DNA of 64,000 nt from Streptomyces rubellomurinus (GTDB lineage: Bacteria; Actinomycetota; Actinomycetes; Streptomycetales; Streptomycetaceae), in assembly GCF_000961885.1 (NCBI RefSeq), contig NZ_JZKH01000030.1, positions 1-64,000 of the forward strand, given 5' to 3'. A model generated the notes under the pieces. The model was given only the letters and a program-made list of their open reading frames with translations, was not told the origin of the DNA and ran no database searches. Made by a program: the position numbers and the translations under genes. Below, in pieces: positions 1-11,344 of the stretch; position 1 is the stretch's first letter; each line of letters starts with the position of its first letter.

Positions 1-351
1 GAACCACACGACCCGGAGCACCGCACCCGAGAGGAGCCGCCCCGAAACCAAACTCTTGACGAACTCCCGACAAAACTGGTGGGCGGCCCTCCGCTGCAGG
101 GGGCTCGCCGGTCGAGAAATGGGTCATTTAGGCTGGTGGGGTGCTCATCCTTGTTCGTCGCCGCCACGTGGACCTGCTCCGCGTGACGAGCATGTCCTGT
201 CGACGCTCCAGCTGAACCTCGCGCCACACCCTCAACGGCGGCCCCCACCCGGCCGCCACCACCACCCGGCTCCCGGGGCACCCGCCGCACCAGGCGCCGC
301 CCCGGCCGCCCCCGGTCGACCACCGGGACCAGCCGGGACGAGACCCAGCGG
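1..351. other. No gene recognised at left edge
   Basis: No reading frame here resembles a protein family; the open frames are low-complexity Pro/Arg/Gly translations typical of high-GC non-coding or antisense frames. The stretch presumably holds the promoter of the oxygenase gene that follows. A TTGACG hexamer near 55-60 could be a -35 element, but I cannot pair it with a convincing -10. Nothing else is visible. Confidence 0.4.
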
Positions 352-1470
352 ATGTCACCAATGACGCAGCAGCACACGCCCATACCCTCGACCGGCACCG
401 ACCCGGCCCCGGCCCCCACACCCGCGCCCGCCGCCAGCGCCACGCCCACGGCCGGGGAGCACCCCGAGGCCCTTCCGGTGATCGACCTCTCGCTCGCCGA
501 CGGCAGCCCGGAGGACCGGCTCCGCCTCCACGACGAGCTCCGCACCGCGGCCACCGGGGTCGGGTTCTTCCAGCTCGTCGGCCACGGCGTCACCCCGGCC
601 GAGACGGCCGCGCTCACCGGCGCCATGCGGGCCTTCTTCGACCTGCCCGAGGCCGAGCGGCTGTCCGTGAGCAACCTCAACTCCCCGCACTACCGCGGCT
701 ACACCCGCACCGGCGACGAACGCACCGGCGGCAGCCAGGACTGGCGCGACCAGCTGGACATCGGGGCCGAGCTGCCCGCGCACGTCCCCGGCGCCGGCGA
801 GCCGCCGTACTGGTGGCTGGAGGGCCCCAACCAGTGGCCGTCGACGCTGCCCGAGCTGCGCACCGCCGCGCTCGGCTGGATCGACCGCCTGGGCGAGGTC
901 GCCGGCCGCCTCCTCCACGAGCTGCTCGCCTCGATCGGCGCCCGCCCCGACTTCTACGACGCGGCCTTCGCGGGCCACCCCCACCTGCGCCTGAAGCTGG
1001 TCCGCTACCCCGGCACGGCCCCGGACGGCGCCGGGCAGGGCGTCGGCGCCCACAAGGACTACGGCTTCATCACGCTGCTGCTGCAGGACACCGTCGGCGG
1101 GCTCCAGGTGGAGCGGCCGGACGGCAGCTTCCTGGAGGTCCCGCCGATGGAGGGCGCCTTCGTCGTCAACCTCGGCGAACTGCTGGAGGTCGCCACGGAC
1201 GGCTACCTCAAGGCCACCAGCCACCGCGTGGTGAGCCCGCCCGGCGCCCGCGAGCGCTTCTCCGTCCCGTTCTTCTACAACCCCCGGCTCGACGCGCACA
1301 TCGAACCGCTGGACTTCCCGCTCGCCCACCACGCCCCCGGCGCCACCGCCGACCCGGAGAACCCGCTCTTCGCCGACTTCGGCCTGAACGAGTGGAAGGG
1401 CTACACCCGCGCCCACCCCGAGGTCACCCGCCGCCACCACGCCGACCTCATCGGCCCCGCCGCCCGCTGA
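352..1470 (+). CDS. Isopenicillin N synthase family 2-oxoglutarate/Fe(II) dioxygenase
   Basis: A 372-residue (369 if started at the ATG at 361) non-haem iron oxygenase of the isopenicillin N synthase / 1-aminocyclopropane oxidase superfamily. The N-terminal DIOX_N half is visible around residues 43-130 (VIDLSL; GFFQLVGHGV). The 2OG-FeII_Oxy barrel follows, with iron ligands H234 and D236 (AHKD) and H291 (ATSHRVV), and the RxS 2-oxoglutarate clamp R302-F-S304. All catalytic residues are present, so the enzyme should be active and cytosolic. The first ~35 residues are a Pro/Ala/Thr-rich extension without homology value. It stands alone, with no biosynthetic partner, so the substrate cannot be named. 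Confidence 0.88.
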   Translation: MSPMTQQHTPIPSTGTDPAPAPTPAPAASATPTAGEHPEALPVIDLSLADGSPEDRLRLHDELRTAATGVGFFQLVGHGVTPAETAALTGAMRAFFDLPEAERLSVSNLNSPHYRGYTRTGDERTGGSQDWRDQLDIGAELPAHVPGAGEPPYWWLEGPNQWPSTLPELRTAALGWIDRLGEVAGRLLHELLASIGARPDFYDAAFAGHPHLRLKLVRYPGTAPDGAGQGVGAHKDYGFITLLLQDTVGGLQVERPDGSFLEVPPMEGAFVVNLGELLEVATDGYLKATSHRVVSPPGARERFSVPFFYNPRLDAHIEPLDFPLAHHAPGATADPENPLFADFGLNEWKGYTRAHPEVTRRHHADLIGPAAR

Positions 1471-1692
1471 CCCCGCACTGACCACGCCCTGACCCCGCCC
1501 GCGGCCGAGCCGAGTTCGGCCTGAACGAGCGGAGGGGCTACCCCGGGGCCCACCCGGACGGACCCGCGTCCCCGTCCCGCGCCCCTGTCCCGCCCGCCGA
1601 CTCCGGCCGCAGGACAGGGGCGTCGGCCGTCCGGAGCGCCGCCCCCGCCCGTCGCGGCGGCGCCCGATCCCGGTGGACCGCGAGGGCGGGCA

Positions 1693-1730
1693 CTGTCACA
1701 CTGCTGCTGTCACAGCGGGAATGTGCCACA
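1693..1730. promoter_or_regulatory. CTGTCACA direct repeats upstream of merR
   Basis: The octamer CTGTCACA occurs at 1693-1700 and again at 1707-1714 (14-bp period), followed by a related TGTGCCACA at 1722-1730. The half-site CTGT(C/A)ACA recurs as one arm of an inverted repeat upstream of the beta-oxidation operon (8475-8483). This suggests a common regulator, most simply the MerR protein encoded just downstream, with autoregulation. This is an inference from shared half-sites only. Confidence 0.45.
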
Positions 1731-1759
1731 GCGGAATGGGCCAGCGCGGGAGGCAGCAG

Positions 1760-2503
1760 ATGGGGGAGCACGGCGCCGGGGCGGGCGAGGTGCGGCTGAC
1801 GGTGGACGAGTTGGCGGCGCGGGCCGGGATGACGGTGCGGACGGTGCGGTTCTACGGAACGAAGGGGCTGCTGCCGCCGCCCGAGCTGGGGCCGCGCCGG
1901 GTGGGCCTGTACGGGGCGGCGCACCTGGACCGGCTGGAGCTGATCGAGGAGTTGCAGCGCCAGGGCCTGACGCTGGCCGCGATCGAGCGGTACCTGGCCC
2001 GGCTGCCGGAGGACAGTTCGCCGCTGGACCTGGCGATCCACCGGGCCCTGGTGGCGTCCTGGACGCCCGGGACGGCCGAGGAGGTGAGCCGCGCCCAGTT
2101 GGAACGGCGGGCCGGGCGCGGGCTGTCGGAGGAACAGGTCGAACGGCTGGCGGCGATGGGGGCGCTGGAGCGGACGGACGACCCGGAGCTGTTCCGGGTG
2201 GACCCCGGGCTGCTGCCGCTGGGCGTGCGCGTGTTGGACGTGCCGATCCCGCTGGAGACCCTGCTGGCCGCCCGCGCGGTGGTGGTGGAGCACAGCCGGG
2301 CGACGGCACGGGAGTTGCAGCGGCTGTTCCGGGAGACGGTGTGGAAGCCGTACCGGGAGAGCGAGCCCGCGCCGGAGGAGCTGGCCCGGATGAAGGCGCT
2401 GACCGACCACATCCAGCCGATGGTGGCGCAGGCGCTGGTCACCGCGTTCCAGCGCTCGCTCCGGGAGGAACTCGGCGAGGAACTGACGGGCGAGCCCCGC
2501 TGA
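1760..2503 (+). CDS. MerR family transcriptional regulator
   Basis: A 247-residue regulator. Residues ~10-80 form a MerR winged helix: LTVDELAARAGMTVRTVRFY then the GLLPPP wing and LDRLELIEELQRQGLTLAAI. The C-terminal ~160 residues are helical and do not match a small Cys-metal-binding domain, so a larger ligand such as an acyl-CoA is conceivable. The ATG at 1760 was chosen because GGGAGG lies 6 bp upstream; in-frame ATGs at 1673, 1721 and 1736 lack such a site. It is convergent with the fad-type operon, and repeats in its promoter match a repeat upstream of that operon. Control of beta-oxidation is therefore likely but inferred. Confidence 0.88.
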   Translation: MGEHGAGAGEVRLTVDELAARAGMTVRTVRFYGTKGLLPPPELGPRRVGLYGAAHLDRLELIEELQRQGLTLAAIERYLARLPEDSSPLDLAIHRALVASWTPGTAEEVSRAQLERRAGRGLSEEQVERLAAMGALERTDDPELFRVDPGLLPLGVRVLDVPIPLETLLAARAVVVEHSRATARELQRLFRETVWKPYRESEPAPEELARMKALTDHIQPMVAQALVTAFQRSLREELGEELTGEPR

Positions 2504-2589
2504 CGAACCGGGTGGGGCCGTGCCGAACACGACCCCACCCACCACCGCGGCAACCCGCCGAGCTCGCTGAGCCCGCTTAGCCCGCCGGA

Positions 2590-4812
2590 TCAGTCGGTGA
2601 ACGTCCGCCCCTCCGCCGCGATCCGCTCCAGCAGCGCCGGCGGCGCGAACCGCTCGCCGTACGTGGCCGCGAGCTCGCGGGCCCGGGCCGCGAAGCCGGC
2701 CGGGCCGCCCTCGTACCCGTTGATGTACTGGAACACGCCGCCGGTCCAGGCCGGGAAGCCGATCCCGAGGATCGAGCCGACGTTGGCGTCGGCGACCGAG
2801 GTCAGCACGCCCTCCTCCAGGCAGCGCACCGAGTCCAGCGCCTCGCTGAAGAGCATCCGCTCCTTCAGGTCCTCGAAGGGCACCTCGGCCCTGGCCGCGC
2901 CCGTGTCCGCGCCCGCGTCCGTGCCCGCGCCCGCGTCCGGACCGGAGAAGTGCTCGACCAGCCCCGGCCAGAGCCGGCCGCGCCGGCCGTCCTCGCCGTA
3001 CTCGTAGAAGCCCGCGCCGCCGCTGCGCCCGGGCCGGCCGAACTCGTCGACCATCCGGTCGACGACGGCGTCCGCCGGGTGCGGCGTCCAGGTGCCGCCG
3101 GCGGCCTCGACCGAGCGCCGGTGCTCGTCGCGGATCTTGCGCGGCAGGGTGAGGGTGAGCTCGTCCATCAGCGAGAGCACCTTGGCGGGGTAGCCGGCCT
3201 GGCCGGCGGCCTGCTCGACGGAGGCCGGGTGGACGCCCTCGCCGACCATGGCGACGCCCTCGTTGATGAACTGGCCGATGACCCGGGAGGTGAAGAAGCC
3301 GCGCGAGTCGTTGACCACGATCGGGGTCCGGTCGATCTGCCGGACCAGGTCGAAGGCGCGGGCGAGCGCCTCGTCACCGGTCTGCGGGCCGCGGATGATC
3401 TCGACCAGGCGCATCTTGTCGACCGGCGAGAAGAAGTGCAGCCCGATGAAGTCGGCCGTGCGCCGGACGCCTTCGGCGAGCAGGCCGATCGGCAGGGTGG
3501 AGGTGTTGGAGCAGAGCAGCGCGTCGGGGGCGACGACGCCCTCGATCTCCTGGAACACCTTGTGCTTGAGCTCGGTGTTCTCGAAGACGGCCTCGATCAC
3601 CGCGTCGCAGTCGGCCAGGTCGGCGGCCTCGGCGGTGGGGGTGATCCGGGCGAGCAGGGCGTCGCGCTTGGCCTCGGTGGAGCGGCCCCGGGCGACGGCC
3701 TTGTCCAGGAGCCCCGCGCTGTAGGCCTTTCCGCGCTCGGCGGCCTCGACGGTGACGTCCTTGAGGACGACGTCGATGCCGGCCTTGGCGCAGGCGTAGG
3801 CGATGCCGGCGCCCATCATCCCGGCGCCGAGCACGGCGACCTTGCGGACGAGCCGCTTCTCGACGTCCTTGGGGCGCCCGGCGCCGGAGTTGACGGCCTG
3901 CATGTCGAAGAGCAGCGCCTGGATCATGTTCTTGCTGGTCTGCCCGCAGGCCAGCTCGGTGAAGTAGCGGGCCTCGATCACCATCGCGGTGTCGACGTCG
4001 ACCTGGGAGCCCTCGACCGCCGCGGCCAGGATGTTGCGCGGGGCCGGGTAGGGCGCGCCGTTCAGCTGCTTGCGCAGGTTGGCCGGGAAGGCCGGCAGGT
4101 TGGCGGCGAAGGCGGGGGTGGCCGGGGTGCCGCCGGGGATCCGGTGGCCCTTGACGTCGTACGGCTGGACGGCGGTCGGGTTGGCCTCGATCCAGGCCTT
4201 CGCCCGGGCGGTCGACTCCTCGGCGGTGTCCACGAGTTCGTGCACCAGCCCGTGCTCCAGCGCCTGCGCCGGGCGGTACTGCTGCCCCTGCAGCAGGAAC
4301 TTCAGCAGGGCGTCGGTGATGCCGAACAGCCGCACGGTGCGGACCACTCCGCCGCCGCCCGGCAGCAGGCCGAGGGTGACCTCGGGGAAGCCGATCCGGC
4401 TGGCGGGGGTGTCCACGGCGATCCGGTGGTGGCAGGCGAGGGCCAGCTCCAGGCCGCCGCCGAGCGCGCTGCCGTTGAGCGCGGCGACGACGGGCTTGCC
4501 GAGGGTCTCCAGGGTGCGCAGCGCGCGCTTGATCCGCATGGACTTCTCGAAGACGGCCGCGGCGTCCCCGGGGCCGGCGGCGGAGAGCATCCGCAGGTCT
4601 CCCCCGGCGAAGAAGGTCTTCTTGGCGGAGGTGATCACCACGCCGCGCAGCTCGTCGGCGGCGGCGAGCGCGGCCAGCCGGCCGACGACGGCCTCGAAGT
4701 CGGCGGTGAACGCCTCGTTCATGGTGTTGACGGACTGGGTGGGGTCGTCGAGGACGAGGGTGACCACGCCGTCCTGGTCCTGCTCCCAGCGGATGGTGGT
4801 GGTGTCGCTCAT
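2590..4812 (-). CDS. fadB: 3-hydroxyacyl-CoA dehydrogenase/enoyl-CoA hydratase (FadB-like multifunctional enzyme)
   Basis: A 740-residue bifunctional beta-oxidation enzyme. The N-terminal crotonase domain (~1-200) has the oxyanion segments FFAGGDLRM and [20 protein letters not shown] and the [13 protein letters not shown] segment. The NAD-binding 3-hydroxyacyl-CoA dehydrogenase domain begins near residue 325 with [17 protein letters not shown], followed by [16 protein letters not shown] and the C-terminal dimerisation domains. It hydrates enoyl-CoA and oxidises the L-3-hydroxyacyl-CoA in the cytosol. ATG at 4812 is preceded by GGAG. It is the last gene of a four-gene minus-strand operon, 28 bp after the thiolase. 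An Ala/Gly/Asp linker near residue 630 varies from the usual family sequence. Confidence 0.95.
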   Translation of the reverse strand: MSDTTTIRWEQDQDGVVTLVLDDPTQSVNTMNEAFTADFEAVVGRLAALAAADELRGVVITSAKKTFFAGGDLRMLSAAGPGDAAAVFEKSMRIKRALRTLETLGKPVVAALNGSALGGGLELALACHHRIAVDTPASRIGFPEVTLGLLPGGGGVVRTVRLFGITDALLKFLLQGQQYRPAQALEHGLVHELVDTAEESTARAKAWIEANPTAVQPYDVKGHRIPGGTPATPAFAANLPAFPANLRKQLNGAPYPAPRNILAAAVEGSQVDVDTAMVIEARYFTELACGQTSKNMIQALLFDMQAVNSGAGRPKDVEKRLVRKVAVLGAGMMGAGIAYACAKAGIDVVLKDVTVEAAERGKAYSAGLLDKAVARGRSTEAKRDALLARITPTAEAADLADCDAVIEAVFENTELKHKVFQEIEGVVAPDALLCSNTSTLPIGLLAEGVRRTADFIGLHFFSPVDKMRLVEIIRGPQTGDEALARAFDLVRQIDRTPIVVNDSRGFFTSRVIGQFINEGVAMVGEGVHPASVEQAAGQAGYPAKVLSLMDELTLTLPRKIRDEHRRSVEAAGGTWTPHPADAVVDRMVDEFGRPGRSGGAGFYEYGEDGRRGRLWPGLVEHFSGPDAGAGTDAGADTGAARAEVPFEDLKERMLFSEALDSVRCLEEGVLTSVADANVGSILGIGFPAWTGGVFQYINGYEGGPAGFAARARELAATYGERFAPPALLERIAAEGRTFTD

Positions 4813-4840
4813 CAGGTAACTCCAGGTCTGGGAGGGGAGG

Positions 4841-6055
4841 TCAGACGCGCTCGACGACGGTGGCGATGCCCATGCCGCCGCCCACGCAGAGGGTGATCAG
4901 GCCGTACCGCAGGTCGCGCCGCTCCAGCTCGTCGACGACGGTGCCGACCAGCATCGCGCCGGTGGCGCCGAGCGGGTGGCCGAGGGCGATCGCGCCGCCG
5001 TTGACGTTCACCTGGTCGTGGCGGAAGCCCATCTCGCGGATGAAGCGGAGCGCGACCGCCGCGAAGGCCTCGTTGATCTCGACCAGGTCGATGTCGGCGG
5101 CGGTGAGGCCGGCCTTGGCGAGCGCCTTGCGGGTGGCCGGGGCGGGGCCGGTGAGCATGATGGTCGGCTCGGAGCCGGAGACGGCGGCGGAGACGATCCG
5201 AGCGCGCGGGCGCAGCCCGTACCGCTCGCCGACCTCGCGGCTGCCGATGGCGACCAGGGCGGCGCCGTCCACGATGCCGGAGGAGTTGCCGGCGTGGTGG
5301 ACGTGGTCGATGGCCTCCACCCAGTGGTACTTCTGCAGGGCGACGGCGTCGAAGCCGCCGGCCTCGCCGATCGCGGCGAAGGAGGGCTTGAGGCCGGCCA
5401 GGGTCTCGACGGTGGTGCCGGGGCGGATGAACTCGTCGCGCTCCAGCACGACCAGGCCGTTGCGGTCGCGGACCGGGACGACCGAGCGGTCGAACAGGCC
5501 GTCCGCCTGGGCCTTGGCGGCGCGGGCCTGGGACTCGGCTGCGAAGGCGTCCACGTCGGTGCGGGAGAAGCCCTCGATGGTGGCGATGAGGTCGGCGCCG
5601 ATGCCCTGCGGCGCGAAGTTGGTCTCGTACGCCGTCATCGGGTCGGCGAACCAGGCGCCGCCGTCCGAGGCCATCTTGACCCGGGACATGGACTCCACGC
5701 CGCCGGCCAGGATCAGGTCCTCCCAGCCCGAACGGACCTTGGCGGCGGCCAGGTTGACGGCTTCCAGGCCGGAGGCGCAGAAGCGGTTCTCCTGGACGCC
5801 GGCGACGGTGTCGGGCAGGCCGGCCGCGATGGCGGCGATCCGGGCGATGTCGGAGCCCTGGTCGCCGATCGGGCTGACCACGCCGAGCACGATGTCGTCG
5901 ATCGCGGCCGGGTCCAACTCGGGGTAGCGGTGGCGCAGTTCGTGGATCAGTCCGACGACCAGGTCGATCGGCTTGGTGCCGTGGAGCGAGCCGTTGGCCT
6001 TGCCCCGGCCGCGCGGGGTGCGGATCGCGTCGTAGACGTACGCTTCGGTGGTCAC
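4841..6055 (-). CDS. fadA: Acetyl-CoA C-acyltransferase (thiolase)
   Basis: A 404-residue degradative thiolase that cleaves 3-ketoacyl-CoA, the last step of the beta-oxidation cycle. The acyl-accepting Cys is C93 ([10 protein letters not shown]), the general-base histidine is H360 (GHPLGATGA) and the second cysteine is C390 (LCVGGGMG). Length is normal for the family. It lies between the acyl-CoA dehydrogenase (46 bp upstream) and the FadB-like enzyme (28 bp downstream) on the same strand, so the three products form one pathway. The FadA/FadB pairing suggests, but does not prove, a physical complex. Confidence 0.95.
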   Translation of the reverse strand: MTTEAYVYDAIRTPRGRGKANGSLHGTKPIDLVVGLIHELRHRYPELDPAAIDDIVLGVVSPIGDQGSDIARIAAIAAGLPDTVAGVQENRFCASGLEAVNLAAAKVRSGWEDLILAGGVESMSRVKMASDGGAWFADPMTAYETNFAPQGIGADLIATIEGFSRTDVDAFAAESQARAAKAQADGLFDRSVVPVRDRNGLVVLERDEFIRPGTTVETLAGLKPSFAAIGEAGGFDAVALQKYHWVEAIDHVHHAGNSSGIVDGAALVAIGSREVGERYGLRPRARIVSAAVSGSEPTIMLTGPAPATRKALAKAGLTAADIDLVEINEAFAAVALRFIREMGFRHDQVNVNGGAIALGHPLGATGAMLVGTVVDELERRDLRYGLITLCVGGGMGIATVVERV

Positions 6056-6101
6056 GATGGAAGTGCCTTTCGGGGGGCGGGGGCTGGGCGAAGGGGGGCG
6101 T

Positions 6102-7244
<1,143 letters not shown>

Positions 7245-7246
7245 CG

Positions 7247-8437
7247 CTACTCTCCTTGTTCCGGAGCGGAGTTGGGGTGAAGGCCCGGGACGCCCCAGTC
7301 CCGGGCCACCTCGGCGGTGTCCGCGCCGGGCCGGGCCGGCGGGCGGCGCAGGGTTCCGGGGGTGGCGGAGAAGCGCGGGGCGGGGGCGGGCTGGGTGACG
7401 CCGCCCGCCTCGACGTAGGTGCCGCGTGCCGACAGGTGTCCGTCCGCCGCGGCCTGGCGCATCGTCAGCACCGGTTCCACGCAGGCGTCGGAGCCCGCGA
7501 AGACGGCCTCCCACTCGGCCCTGGTCCGGGTGGCGAAGCGGGCGGCGATCAGGGCGCGCAGCTCGGGCCAGCGGGCGAGCTCGTACTGGCCGGGCGCGTC
7601 CGGGCCGAGGTCCAGCAGGCGGGCGAACTCGGCGTAGAAGCGCGGCTCCAGCGCGCCCACGGCCAGGTGCCCGCCGTCCGCCGTCCGGTAGATCGCGTAG
7701 AACGGCGCGCCGCCGTCCAGCAGGTTGGCGCCCCGGCGGTCCTGCCAGTGGCCGGCCGCGAGCAGGCCCCACAGGATGCTGCCGAGGTGGGCGGCGCCGT
7801 CGACGATCGCGGCGTCGACCACCTGGCCGGCGCCGGTGGCGCGGGAGTGGTGCAGGGCGGCGAGCAGCCCGACGACCAGGTAGAGCGAGCCGCCGGCGTA
7901 GTCGCCGAGCAGGTTGGCGGGGATGCCGGGCGGCTCGTCCGCGCCGCCGGCGCCGGCGACCAGCCCGAGCACCCCGGCGACCGCCGTGTACCCGAGGTCG
8001 TGCCCGGCGGTGGCGGCCCGCGGGCCGCTCTGGCCCCAGCCGGTCATCCGCCCGTACACCAGGGCCGGGTTGCGGGCCAGGCAGTCCTGCGGGCCGACGC
8101 CCAGCCGCTCGGCGACGCCGGGCCGGTAGCCCTCGATCAGCAGGTCGGCGCGCTCGACCAGGTCGAGCACCAGCCCCGGGCCGTCCGGCGCCTTCAGGTC
8201 GATCAGCACCGAGCGCTTGTTGCGGTTGGTGAGGTCGTACGCCGGGTCCGGCCCGACCGCCGGCGGTTCCGGCCGGTCGACCCGCACCACGTCGGCGCCG
8301 AGGTCGCCCAGCAGCATCGCCGCGAACGGGCCCGGCCCGATCCCGGCGAGCTCCACCACCCGCACCCCGGCCAGCGGGCCCGGGGCCGCCGTTCCCGGCC
8401 GCCCGCCCGGCTCCGGTGCACTGCTCGTGTCACGCAC
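7247..8437 (-). CDS. CaiB/BaiF family protein, alpha-methylacyl-CoA racemase type
   Basis: A 396-residue family III CoA-transferase-fold protein. The AMACR catalytic pair is recognisable: His in AGHDLGYTAV and Asp in LLGDYAGGSLYLV, together with the GALEPRFYAEF Glu region. It would interconvert (2R)- and (2S)-methylacyl-CoA so that methyl-branched acids can enter beta-oxidation. Start chosen at GTG 8437 (VRDTSSAPE), giving the usual family length and leaving an inverted repeat at 8461-8483 in the promoter. A start at 8602 would add a non-conserved 55-residue extension. It is the first gene of the operon with acyl-CoA dehydrogenase, thiolase and FadB-like enzyme. Confidence 0.88.
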   Translation of the reverse strand: MRDTSSAPEPGGRPGTAAPGPLAGVRVVELAGIGPGPFAAMLLGDLGADVVRVDRPEPPAVGPDPAYDLTNRNKRSVLIDLKAPDGPGLVLDLVERADLLIEGYRPGVAERLGVGPQDCLARNPALVYGRMTGWGQSGPRAATAGHDLGYTAVAGVLGLVAGAGGADEPPGIPANLLGDYAGGSLYLVVGLLAALHHSRATGAGQVVDAAIVDGAAHLGSILWGLLAAGHWQDRRGANLLDGGAPFYAIYRTADGGHLAVGALEPRFYAEFARLLDLGPDAPGQYELARWPELRALIAARFATRTRAEWEAVFAGSDACVEPVLTMRQAAADGHLSARGTYVEAGGVTQPAPAPRFSATPGTLRRPPARPGADTAEVARDWGVPGLHPNSAPEQGE

Positions 8438-8460
8438 TGGCTGCTGAACCCTTCCGATGG

Positions 8461-8493
8461 GTTTGACAGTAAAGCTGTAACACTCGTGATGAT
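8461..8493. promoter_or_regulatory. Imperfect inverted repeat and possible MerR-type promoter before the beta-oxidation operon
   Basis: GTTTGACAG (8461-8469), a 5-bp centre, and CTGTAACAC (8475-8483) form an inverted repeat matching at 7 of 9 arm positions, 24 bp upstream of the racemase start. The right arm resembles the CTGTCACA repeats in front of merR. On the plus strand a TTGACA (8463-8468) and GATGAT (8488-8493) are separated by 19 bp, the long spacer typical of MerR-controlled promoters. That orientation points toward the 8.7 kb gene, so which side is controlled is unclear. Confidence 0.5.
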
Positions 8494-8700
8494 AGGGAAG
8501 CGACCGGCCGGTAACAAGCCCTCGCGCCGCGCCCGTTCGGGGCGCCGGGCCTCCCTTGACGAACCCTTGACGAAGACCGCCGATCATGGCGCAACCGGTC
8601 ACATGGAGGGGGCGTCAGTACACCGACAGAGGCGGCCTGTACGGTCGTCGTGCCACGGGGGGATCGACCCCTCTTCATGAATGAGGAGGACTGCACACGC

Positions 8701-9195
8701 ATGGTTAATGCCCAGTTCACCACGGGACCGGTCGCCCCGGCCCCGGCGTCGGGACCGGTGGCGGGACCGGCGTCGGGACCGGTGGCGGCCCCGGTGCCGG
8801 CCGCCGCCGCGGCGGAGCCGCCCGCCCGGCTCGTCCTGGCGAGCGCCGGAAGCCCGTCCGGGCCCTCCGCCGGCGCCACCACCCAGCTCGACACCCCGCA
8901 CGAGCTCGCCGCCTCGGCCGGGATAGCCCGGCAGATCGGCACCGACCTCAACAGCGCCAACGGCAAGGCCGGCCCCGGCGCGCACAGCCTCACCGAGTAC
9001 GCGAGCACCGCGTCCACCAAGATCCGCGGCTTCTCCTTCGGCGGCGCGCTCACCGGCAGCACCGAGCGGTGGATGCAGCAGTGCCAGGCGCTGCACGACC
9101 GGCTCGACGCCGCCGCCGGCAGCCTCGACACGACCCAGCAGAACTACCAGAACAACGAAACCCGCACCGCCGCCGATCTCCGCGCGCGCCAGTAA
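8701..9195 (+). CDS. WXG100-like putative type VII secretion protein
   Basis: A 164-residue protein of no named family. The first ~55 residues are a Pro/Ala/Gly/Val-rich stretch with SGPVA repeats. The rest is predicted helical: an LAASAGIARQIGTDL helix, then STERWMQQCQALHDRLDAAA followed by SLDTTQQNYQNNE. A helix, turn, helix ending in an aromatic/acidic tail of this kind is the layout of ESX/WXG100 secreted helpers. ATG 8701 follows GAGGAGGA at 10 bp. It ends 16 bp before a larger WXG-type gene, so the two are probably co-expressed and perhaps form a heterodimer. That function is inferred from position and helical pattern only. Confidence 0.6.
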   Translation: MVNAQFTTGPVAPAPASGPVAGPASGPVAAPVPAAAAAEPPARLVLASAGSPSGPSAGATTQLDTPHELAASAGIARQIGTDLNSANGKAGPGAHSLTEYASTASTKIRGFSFGGALTGSTERWMQQCQALHDRLDAAAGSLDTTQQNYQNNETRTAADLRARQ

Positions 9196-9211
9196 CAGGG
9201 GGAACAGACGG

Positions 9212-11344
9212 ATGGTGTCCTTCAAGGACCTGCACGAGGCCGACTTCGCCGCCATCAACGACGCCGCCGAGGCGTGGTCCGGCGTCGCCAAGGCCCTCAC
9301 CTCGCTGGACGGCCGGGTCACCAAGGACCTCACCAGCACCGCACAGCGGGCCGGCTGGAAGGGCAAGGCCGCCGACGAGGCGACCAAGGCCCTGCAGGGC
9401 ATCGACAGCGACTTCAAGCAGGCCTCGACCGTCGCCACGTCGCTGGCCTCGATCATGAAGGCCGCCGCCGAGGACTTCGCCGCGGCACGCCGCGATCTGG
9501 ACAAGGCGCTGCTCGACGCCACCGGCGACATCACCGTCGCCGCGGACGGCACCGTCAAATGGACCGTGCCGAAGGAGTCGAGGAACGACCCCGACGCCGA
9601 ACCCACGATCCGGGCCAAGGCCCAGACGATCGCGGACAGCATCAAGAAGGCCGTCGAGAAGGCCACGGCTGCCGACCAGAAGGCCACGACGGCCCTCCAG
9701 GCCGACATCGGCACCAGCACCACGTCCTTCAACCCCAACCCGCACGGCGGCGGCGCCGTCGCGGCCGCCAACCAGGCCAAGGACCTGATGTCCAAGGGCG
9801 GCAGCCTCAGCGATCCCGAGCTGAAGCAGCTGCAGGACCTCATGGCCGCCAACGCGGGCAACAAGGACTTCGCGACCACCCTCCTCAACGGCCTGAACTT
9901 CGGTGGCAAGACCGGTCCGGACGCCCTGCTGGAGTACTCCAAGGTCTACGGCGACCTCGCCCACGGCAACCACAACGCCAAGGGCTACCAGGACGTCTAC
10001 GGCAACCTGTCGACGGTCTTCGCCACGGCCACCCGCGACGGCGGCATGGGCAAGGACTGGGAGGACGGCCTCCTGAAGGCCGCCCGCCGCCCCGGAGGCT
10101 CGGCGGCGGGCTGGAACGACAACTACCCGGCGCTCACCTCGCTGATGGGTGCGGGCGGGAAGTTCGACAAGGCGTTCCTGGTGAAGGTCGGCGACGACCT
10201 GGTCGACTTCGAGCGCACCAGCAAGACCAAGGGCGAGGACCTGTGGGGTCCGAACTGGTCCCTCAACGCCGGGGCGGGGGATCCGTTGGGCCCTCTGATG
10301 AAGCAGATGAGGAGCGACCCGGCGGCGGCCGCGGAGTTCCTCGACCCGAGCCGCAACGGCAACCTCGGCTACCTGCTCAAGGACCGTGCTTGGCCCAACG
10401 CGGACCTGGAGGGCACGTGGTCCCCGGACGAACTGCGCGACAGCTCCCACGGACTGTTCAGCCAGGTGCTGGAAGCCGGCGCGACCGGCCGCGACCCCAA
10501 CGGCTCGCAGCCGCCCGTACGACCGCACGACGCCACGATGAACCGGATCATGGACAGCGCGCTCTCGACGCTCGGCGGCGACACCGCGGGCAACGAGAAC
10601 AGCCTGGCCGCCCCCCTCCGCCGCCCGCTGGCCAACATGATCGCCGAGTACGCCGCGGACACCCATGACCTCCTCGGCAAGGACCTGCCCGGTCCCTCCC
10701 ACCCGGGCGGACTGAACGCCACCCGCGAGCAGCTGCTCCGGGTGATCCGCGGCACCGCGGAGGACCCCGAGGCCTACGCCCTGATCCACATGGCCGAGAG
10801 CCAGGAGGTGGCCCGGCGGACGGCCGAGTTCGGGCCGGAGGCCTTCCGGGCGCAGTACGGACGCCCCGACCCGAAGCTCGAGGGCTTCGCCCTGGAGGCC
10901 AGCAAGGCGCTCGGGGCACTCGACGCGGTCCAGGCGGACACGATCATGGACCACAAGGCGGACCAGCAGTTCAGGAACAACTGGAAAGCCAAGATGGACT
11001 ACCACTACTGGGGCACCGCCGCGAACATGCTCAAGGTGCCCGGGGCGGACTGGATCCCGCTGGGGGACGTCGCCCAGCGCATCGTCGACGTCGCCACCTC
11101 GGACTGGGCGAACAAGGCCAACTCCGCGCTCGACACCCAGGCTCAGGTCAACATCAGCAAGCTCTACAGCATGGGTGAGCCGCAGGTGGCCGTCATGCTC
11201 CAGGAGCGGGCCAAGCAACTGGGCATCCCCGATGCCGAGATCACGGCGGACGGCAGTGTCGTCAAGCAGCTCGCCTCCAGGACGACCGACCACTACCAGA
11301 CGTCGATCGCCAGCGCGTACCACGCAGCCCTCGGAAACGGGTGA
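9212..11344 (+). CDS. Large WXG100-domain protein, putative type VII secretion substrate (DUF6571-like)
   Basis: A 710-residue protein with an N-terminal WXG100-type hairpin: helix AAINDAAEAWSGVAKAL, turn motif AGWKGKAADEA (residues ~48-58, W-K-G), second helix to ~residue 110. A long, mostly helical region follows without recognisable catalytic motif (GKDWEDGLLKAARRPGG; DHKADQQF; ADWIPLGDVAQRIVDVA). The layout resembles large streptomycete proteins that accompany type VII-like secretion, but I cannot assign an activity. There is no signal peptide. It overlaps the next gene by 4 bp (GTGA), so the third protein is made together with it and may anchor it or be its partner. Confidence 0.65.
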   Translation: MVSFKDLHEADFAAINDAAEAWSGVAKALTSLDGRVTKDLTSTAQRAGWKGKAADEATKALQGIDSDFKQASTVATSLASIMKAAAEDFAAARRDLDKALLDATGDITVAADGTVKWTVPKESRNDPDAEPTIRAKAQTIADSIKKAVEKATAADQKATTALQADIGTSTTSFNPNPHGGGAVAAANQAKDLMSKGGSLSDPELKQLQDLMAANAGNKDFATTLLNGLNFGGKTGPDALLEYSKVYGDLAHGNHNAKGYQDVYGNLSTVFATATRDGGMGKDWEDGLLKAARRPGGSAAGWNDNYPALTSLMGAGGKFDKAFLVKVGDDLVDFERTSKTKGEDLWGPNWSLNAGAGDPLGPLMKQMRSDPAAAAEFLDPSRNGNLGYLLKDRAWPNADLEGTWSPDELRDSSHGLFSQVLEAGATGRDPNGSQPPVRPHDATMNRIMDSALSTLGGDTAGNENSLAAPLRRPLANMIAEYAADTHDLLGKDLPGPSHPGGLNATREQLLRVIRGTAEDPEAYALIHMAESQEVARRTAEFGPEAFRAQYGRPDPKLEGFALEASKALGALDAVQADTIMDHKADQQFRNNWKAKMDYHYWGTAANMLKVPGADWIPLGDVAQRIVDVATSDWANKANSALDTQAQVNISKLYSMGEPQVAVMLQERAKQLGIPDAEITADGSVVKQLASRTTDHYQTSIASAYHAALGNG

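Noticed and set aside
355..1485. 376-residue minus-strand open frame opposite the oxygenase
   Set aside because: Ala/Gly/Val/Glu-rich shadow of a real gene; no motif, and the plus-strand frame has intact catalytic residues. The same holds for other long antisense frames, e.g. opposite the FadB-like and Tex genes.
7245..7772. Longer acyl-CoA dehydrogenase frame (556 residues)
   Set aside because: The extra N-terminus is Arg/Pro-rich and runs antisense-like through the racemase gene; TTG 7244 with AGGAGA gives the standard 380-residue enzyme.
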